Part shown: positions 62,005 to 64,000 of the stretch, piece after piece
Layout of the letters: every line of letters starts with the position of its first letter
Position numbering within the stretch: the first letter of the stretch is position 1
From: Acidobacteriota bacterium
GTDB lineage: Bacteria > Acidobacteriota > Terriglobia > Bryobacterales > Bryobacteraceae
Reading direction: 5' to 3'
Assembly (NCBI GenBank): GCA_947470805.1
Contig: CANIVU010000042.1
Span: forward strand, 1 to 64,000
Length of the DNA: 64,000 nucleotides
Program-made: the position numbers and the translations under genes
Notes under the pieces: model-generated
Told to the model about the DNA's origin: nothing
Seen by the model: only the letters and a program-made list of their open reading frames with translations
Databases searched by the model: none

Positions 62005-63973
62005 ACCAGAATCCTGCGCGGAGGTCGAAATAGTTGGGCCGCCGCGGGTTGCCGGCGTTGCGCGTGTAGACGCCGCGAAGCGCCTGCACCGTGAAATGTA
62101 CGTTGGGCGGCAGCGCAGCCCAGCGCGTCCGGATGCCCGCGCCAAACTCCACAAAGCTCGCCCAATACTGCCGTTTGGCATCGGCATTGGCGTTGACGCT
62201 CGTGAACGCCTGCAGGTTCTGCGCCAAGGTCCAGCCGATCTTGTTTTGATTCACGAAGATCACGTCGTTATCGAACCGGCTCACGAACACCACATCGTTC
62301 GCCGTCTCGGCGAACCATCCGCGATTCTCCCCGCCCATCGGCGTGCCGATCAACTTCGTCACCACCAGCCCGCCCCGGTAATCGGGCATCGCCCGTGGCT
62401 GATCGCTGGGCCCGCGGAAGCGTAACGCCGTCCCCGCCTCGGCCCATGCGCTCACGCCGTGCTTCACGGGCGTCGAAAAACCGACACCCAGAATCACCGC
62501 GCTCTCCGACAGATACTGCGGATTGGCCGCCGCCGTACGCGACCGCTCCACACCCCGCGCATCGGCCAGCAACCGCGCCGTGAAGTACGGTTTGATCGGC
62601 AATTTCGCCAGCGAAATCTCCGTCTTCACCTGGCTATAGGCGAACACGTCCTGCCACCGCGTACTTAGCATCGGCAACGCCCAAAACGTCGTCCGCAGCA
62701 GCGCATGGCCCGACGCCAGATTCCGATACGCCTTCCCCGCCTCCTCGGCAATCTTCGCGTTCGGCGCCCGCCGCGCCAGGTCAAACCAGCGCACCGCTTC
62801 GTTATCGTTCTTCAAAATGTTGTGCGCCCAGCCAAGTTTCAGCATCACCTCGAAGTCCAGCGGATCACTCTCGTTGGCGATCGTCAGGTACTTCAACGCG
62901 TCTTTCATGAAGCCCTTCTCGTAGGACGCGGCAGCCAGCACCTTGGCCTCCACCTTCACCTCGGCGCGGCTGGTTTCCGGCCGCCGGCGCAGCGCCTTAG
63001 GCATCTTCAACGCCGTGCGCACGCGGTCGGACAACTCATCGTCGTCCCCCTTCAGAACCTTCTCCAACAGCGGCAACGCCCCGGCCGTGTCCTGCCGCGT
63101 CAGCTTCAAAAAGCCCAACTGCGCCGTCGAAAGCAGATCCTCCGGCGCGGTCTTCACAATCGCCGCAAACTGCTTTTCCGCCTCCGGCTTCTTCTGCATC
63201 TCTAGCAGCAGGTACGCCAACTCCCGCCGCAAATCCGTATTCCCCGGATCCAACGCCAGCGCCGCCTCAAACTCATACACGTACGGATAGCGCGGGTTCA
63301 ACAGCTCCCGCGCCTGCTCGGCCACCCGCGGCTCAGCCCCGCGCGACGCCGCCAACAACGCCGCATGCGCGTCCGCCGCCCGTCCCAGATTCGTGTAAAC
63401 CCGGCCCAGATCCAACAGCAATACCCGGTACCCCGGCTTCAACTGCCACGCCCGCTCATAGTGCTTCGCCGCCAATGCCGACTCATCCCGCAGCTCCGCC
63501 AACTTCGCCAACTCCTCATGCCCCGAAAAGTTGTCCGGTATCTCCGCCAGCGCCTTCTCCCACCGCCCAATCCCCTCCGCCAGCGGCGTATCAATGTTCC
63601 GGAACGCCTGCTCCGCCGTCGCATTTCCCAGCCGCCGCAACCGGTCAAACACCCGCCGCGCCTGGATTGGCTGCTTCGTTTCATAGGCCAGAAACGCAAA
63701 CTCCAGCGCCACATGCTGATCGGCGGGGTCACGCCGCATCGCTTCGGCAAACTGGTCGCGCGCCGCCTCCGTCTCGCCCACCTTCAAAAGCGTGTACGCC
63801 AGGTCCTTGCGCACCGGGATCCGCCCCGGTTCGGCCGCCAATCCCTGCTGGAACAGCCGGATCGCCTGGTCGTAGTCTTTCTCTTTCAACGCCGCATATG
63901 CGCGGTCCAACACCGCCTGCGCGCTCACGTGCACCGACACCAACGCCACGAAAAGGAAAAGTCGCGAAAACAT
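61988..63973 (-). CDS. TPR - outer-membrane barrel protein, exopolysaccharide-porin-like
   Basis: This 661-residue protein has a signal peptide (about 20 residues ending VSAQA), then TPR-like helical repeats (AYAALKEKDYDQAIRLFQQG; ELAYLLLEMQKKPEAEKQFA) to about residue 430. A C-terminal part (about 450-661) has alternating aromatic/hydrophobic strands typical of a beta-barrel, ending NYFDLRAGFWYAITR. This layout is like PgaA/BcsC-type polysaccharide export proteins. It starts just inside the right edge, and the following hydrolase-like gene starts within its last 17 bases. The polymer is unknown. Confidence 0.75.
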   Translation of the reverse strand: MFSRLFLFVALVSVHVSAQAVLDRAYAALKEKDYDQAIRLFQQGLAAEPGRIPVRKDLAYTLLKVGETEAARDQFAEAMRRDPADQHVALEFAFLAYETKQPIQARRVFDRLRRLGNATAEQAFRNIDTPLAEGIGRWEKALAEIPDNFSGHEELAKLAELRDESALAAKHYERAWQLKPGYRVLLLDLGRVYTNLGRAADAHAALLAASRGAEPRVAEQARELLNPRYPYVYEFEAALALDPGNTDLRRELAYLLLEMQKKPEAEKQFAAIVKTAPEDLLSTAQLGFLKLTRQDTAGALPLLEKVLKGDDDELSDRVRTALKMPKALRRRPETSRAEVKVEAKVLAAASYEKGFMKDALKYLTIANESDPLDFEVMLKLGWAHNILKNDNEAVRWFDLARRAPNAKIAEEAGKAYRNLASGHALLRTTFWALPMLSTRWQDVFAYSQVKTEISLAKLPIKPYFTARLLADARGVERSRTAAANPQYLSESAVILGVGFSTPVKHGVSAWAEAGTALRFRGPSDQPRAMPDYRGGLVVTKLIGTPMGGENRGWFAETANDVVFVSRFDNDVIFVNQNKIGWTLAQNLQAFTSVNANADAKRQYWASFVEFGAGIRTRWAALPPNVHFTVQALRGVYTRNAGNPRRPNYFDLRAGFWYAITR

Positions 63974-64000
63974 GGCTCTGGATATGTAGTGGGCGCAGCC

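Overview
The window is GC-rich, gene-dense DNA with no contig breaks. It is most likely chromosome from an Acidobacteriota member of the Bryobacterales/Solibacterales type. The main clues are two secreted proteins (ending 27881 and 41793) with the C-terminal 'Solibacter' domain TIGR03437, many secreted hydrolases, and the general gene content. This taxonomic call is an inference. I see no tRNA, rRNA, CRISPR array, transposase or prophage.

Layout. (1) 1-16724 is a flagellar locus. A leftward block runs fliK-flgD-flgE-fliN-fliO-fliP-fliQ-fliR-flhB-flhA-flhF-fliA and a partial motor-switch-like gene. A divergent rightward block runs flgF-flgG-flgA-flgH-flgI-flgJ, and a leftward flaG-fliS pair follows a good FliA-type promoter. 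flhG and flgM are not here. (2) 16811-25783 is mixed metabolism: an isolated nuoB, malQ, a two-domain esterase-like protein, a Phd/PIN toxin-antitoxin pair with a probably leaderless promoter, an amidase, an M23 peptidase and galU. (3) 25856-41793 is a cellulose region. A GH5 cellulase with two CBM2 domains and a GH10 xylanase face a bcsQ-bcsAB(fused)-bcsC operon that ends in a secreted TIGR03437 protein. galU lies beside it as a plausible UDP-glucose source.

(4) 41900-47996 encodes a DUF885 metallopeptidase followed by a hydroxyproline breakdown set: a DapA-like deaminase, 4-hydroxyproline 2-epimerase, and a three-part FAD/Fe-S D-hydroxyproline dehydrogenase. A decayed partial duplication precedes the small Fe-S subunit. 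(5) 47929-51644 holds an EEP-family hydrolase and an M48 peptidase coupled to an unknown protein. (6) 51641-55708 is a leftward run of sulfatase, SDR, FeeM-like acyltransferase, heme-oxygenase-like diiron protein and DUF1801 protein, a possible undescribed small biosynthetic operon. (7) 55739-60042 holds a propeller-like protein, a CPA2 antiporter, and a divergent GntR regulator followed by two tandem paralogues with PilZ + DnaJ J-domain + winged-helix-like layout. This is the most unusual architecture in the window. (8) 59945-63973 holds a TPR/outer-membrane-barrel protein and a frameshifted glycoside-hydrolase-like gene, probably the distal end of an exopolysaccharide operon beyond the right edge.

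Intergenic spaces are short: none exceeds about 210 bases. Many genes overlap as ATGA, GTGA, TTGA or TAATG, so long transcripts are likely. Several starts given here are internal to the longest open frame, chosen from signal peptides, overlap with the upstream stop, or a Shine-Dalgarno sequence.
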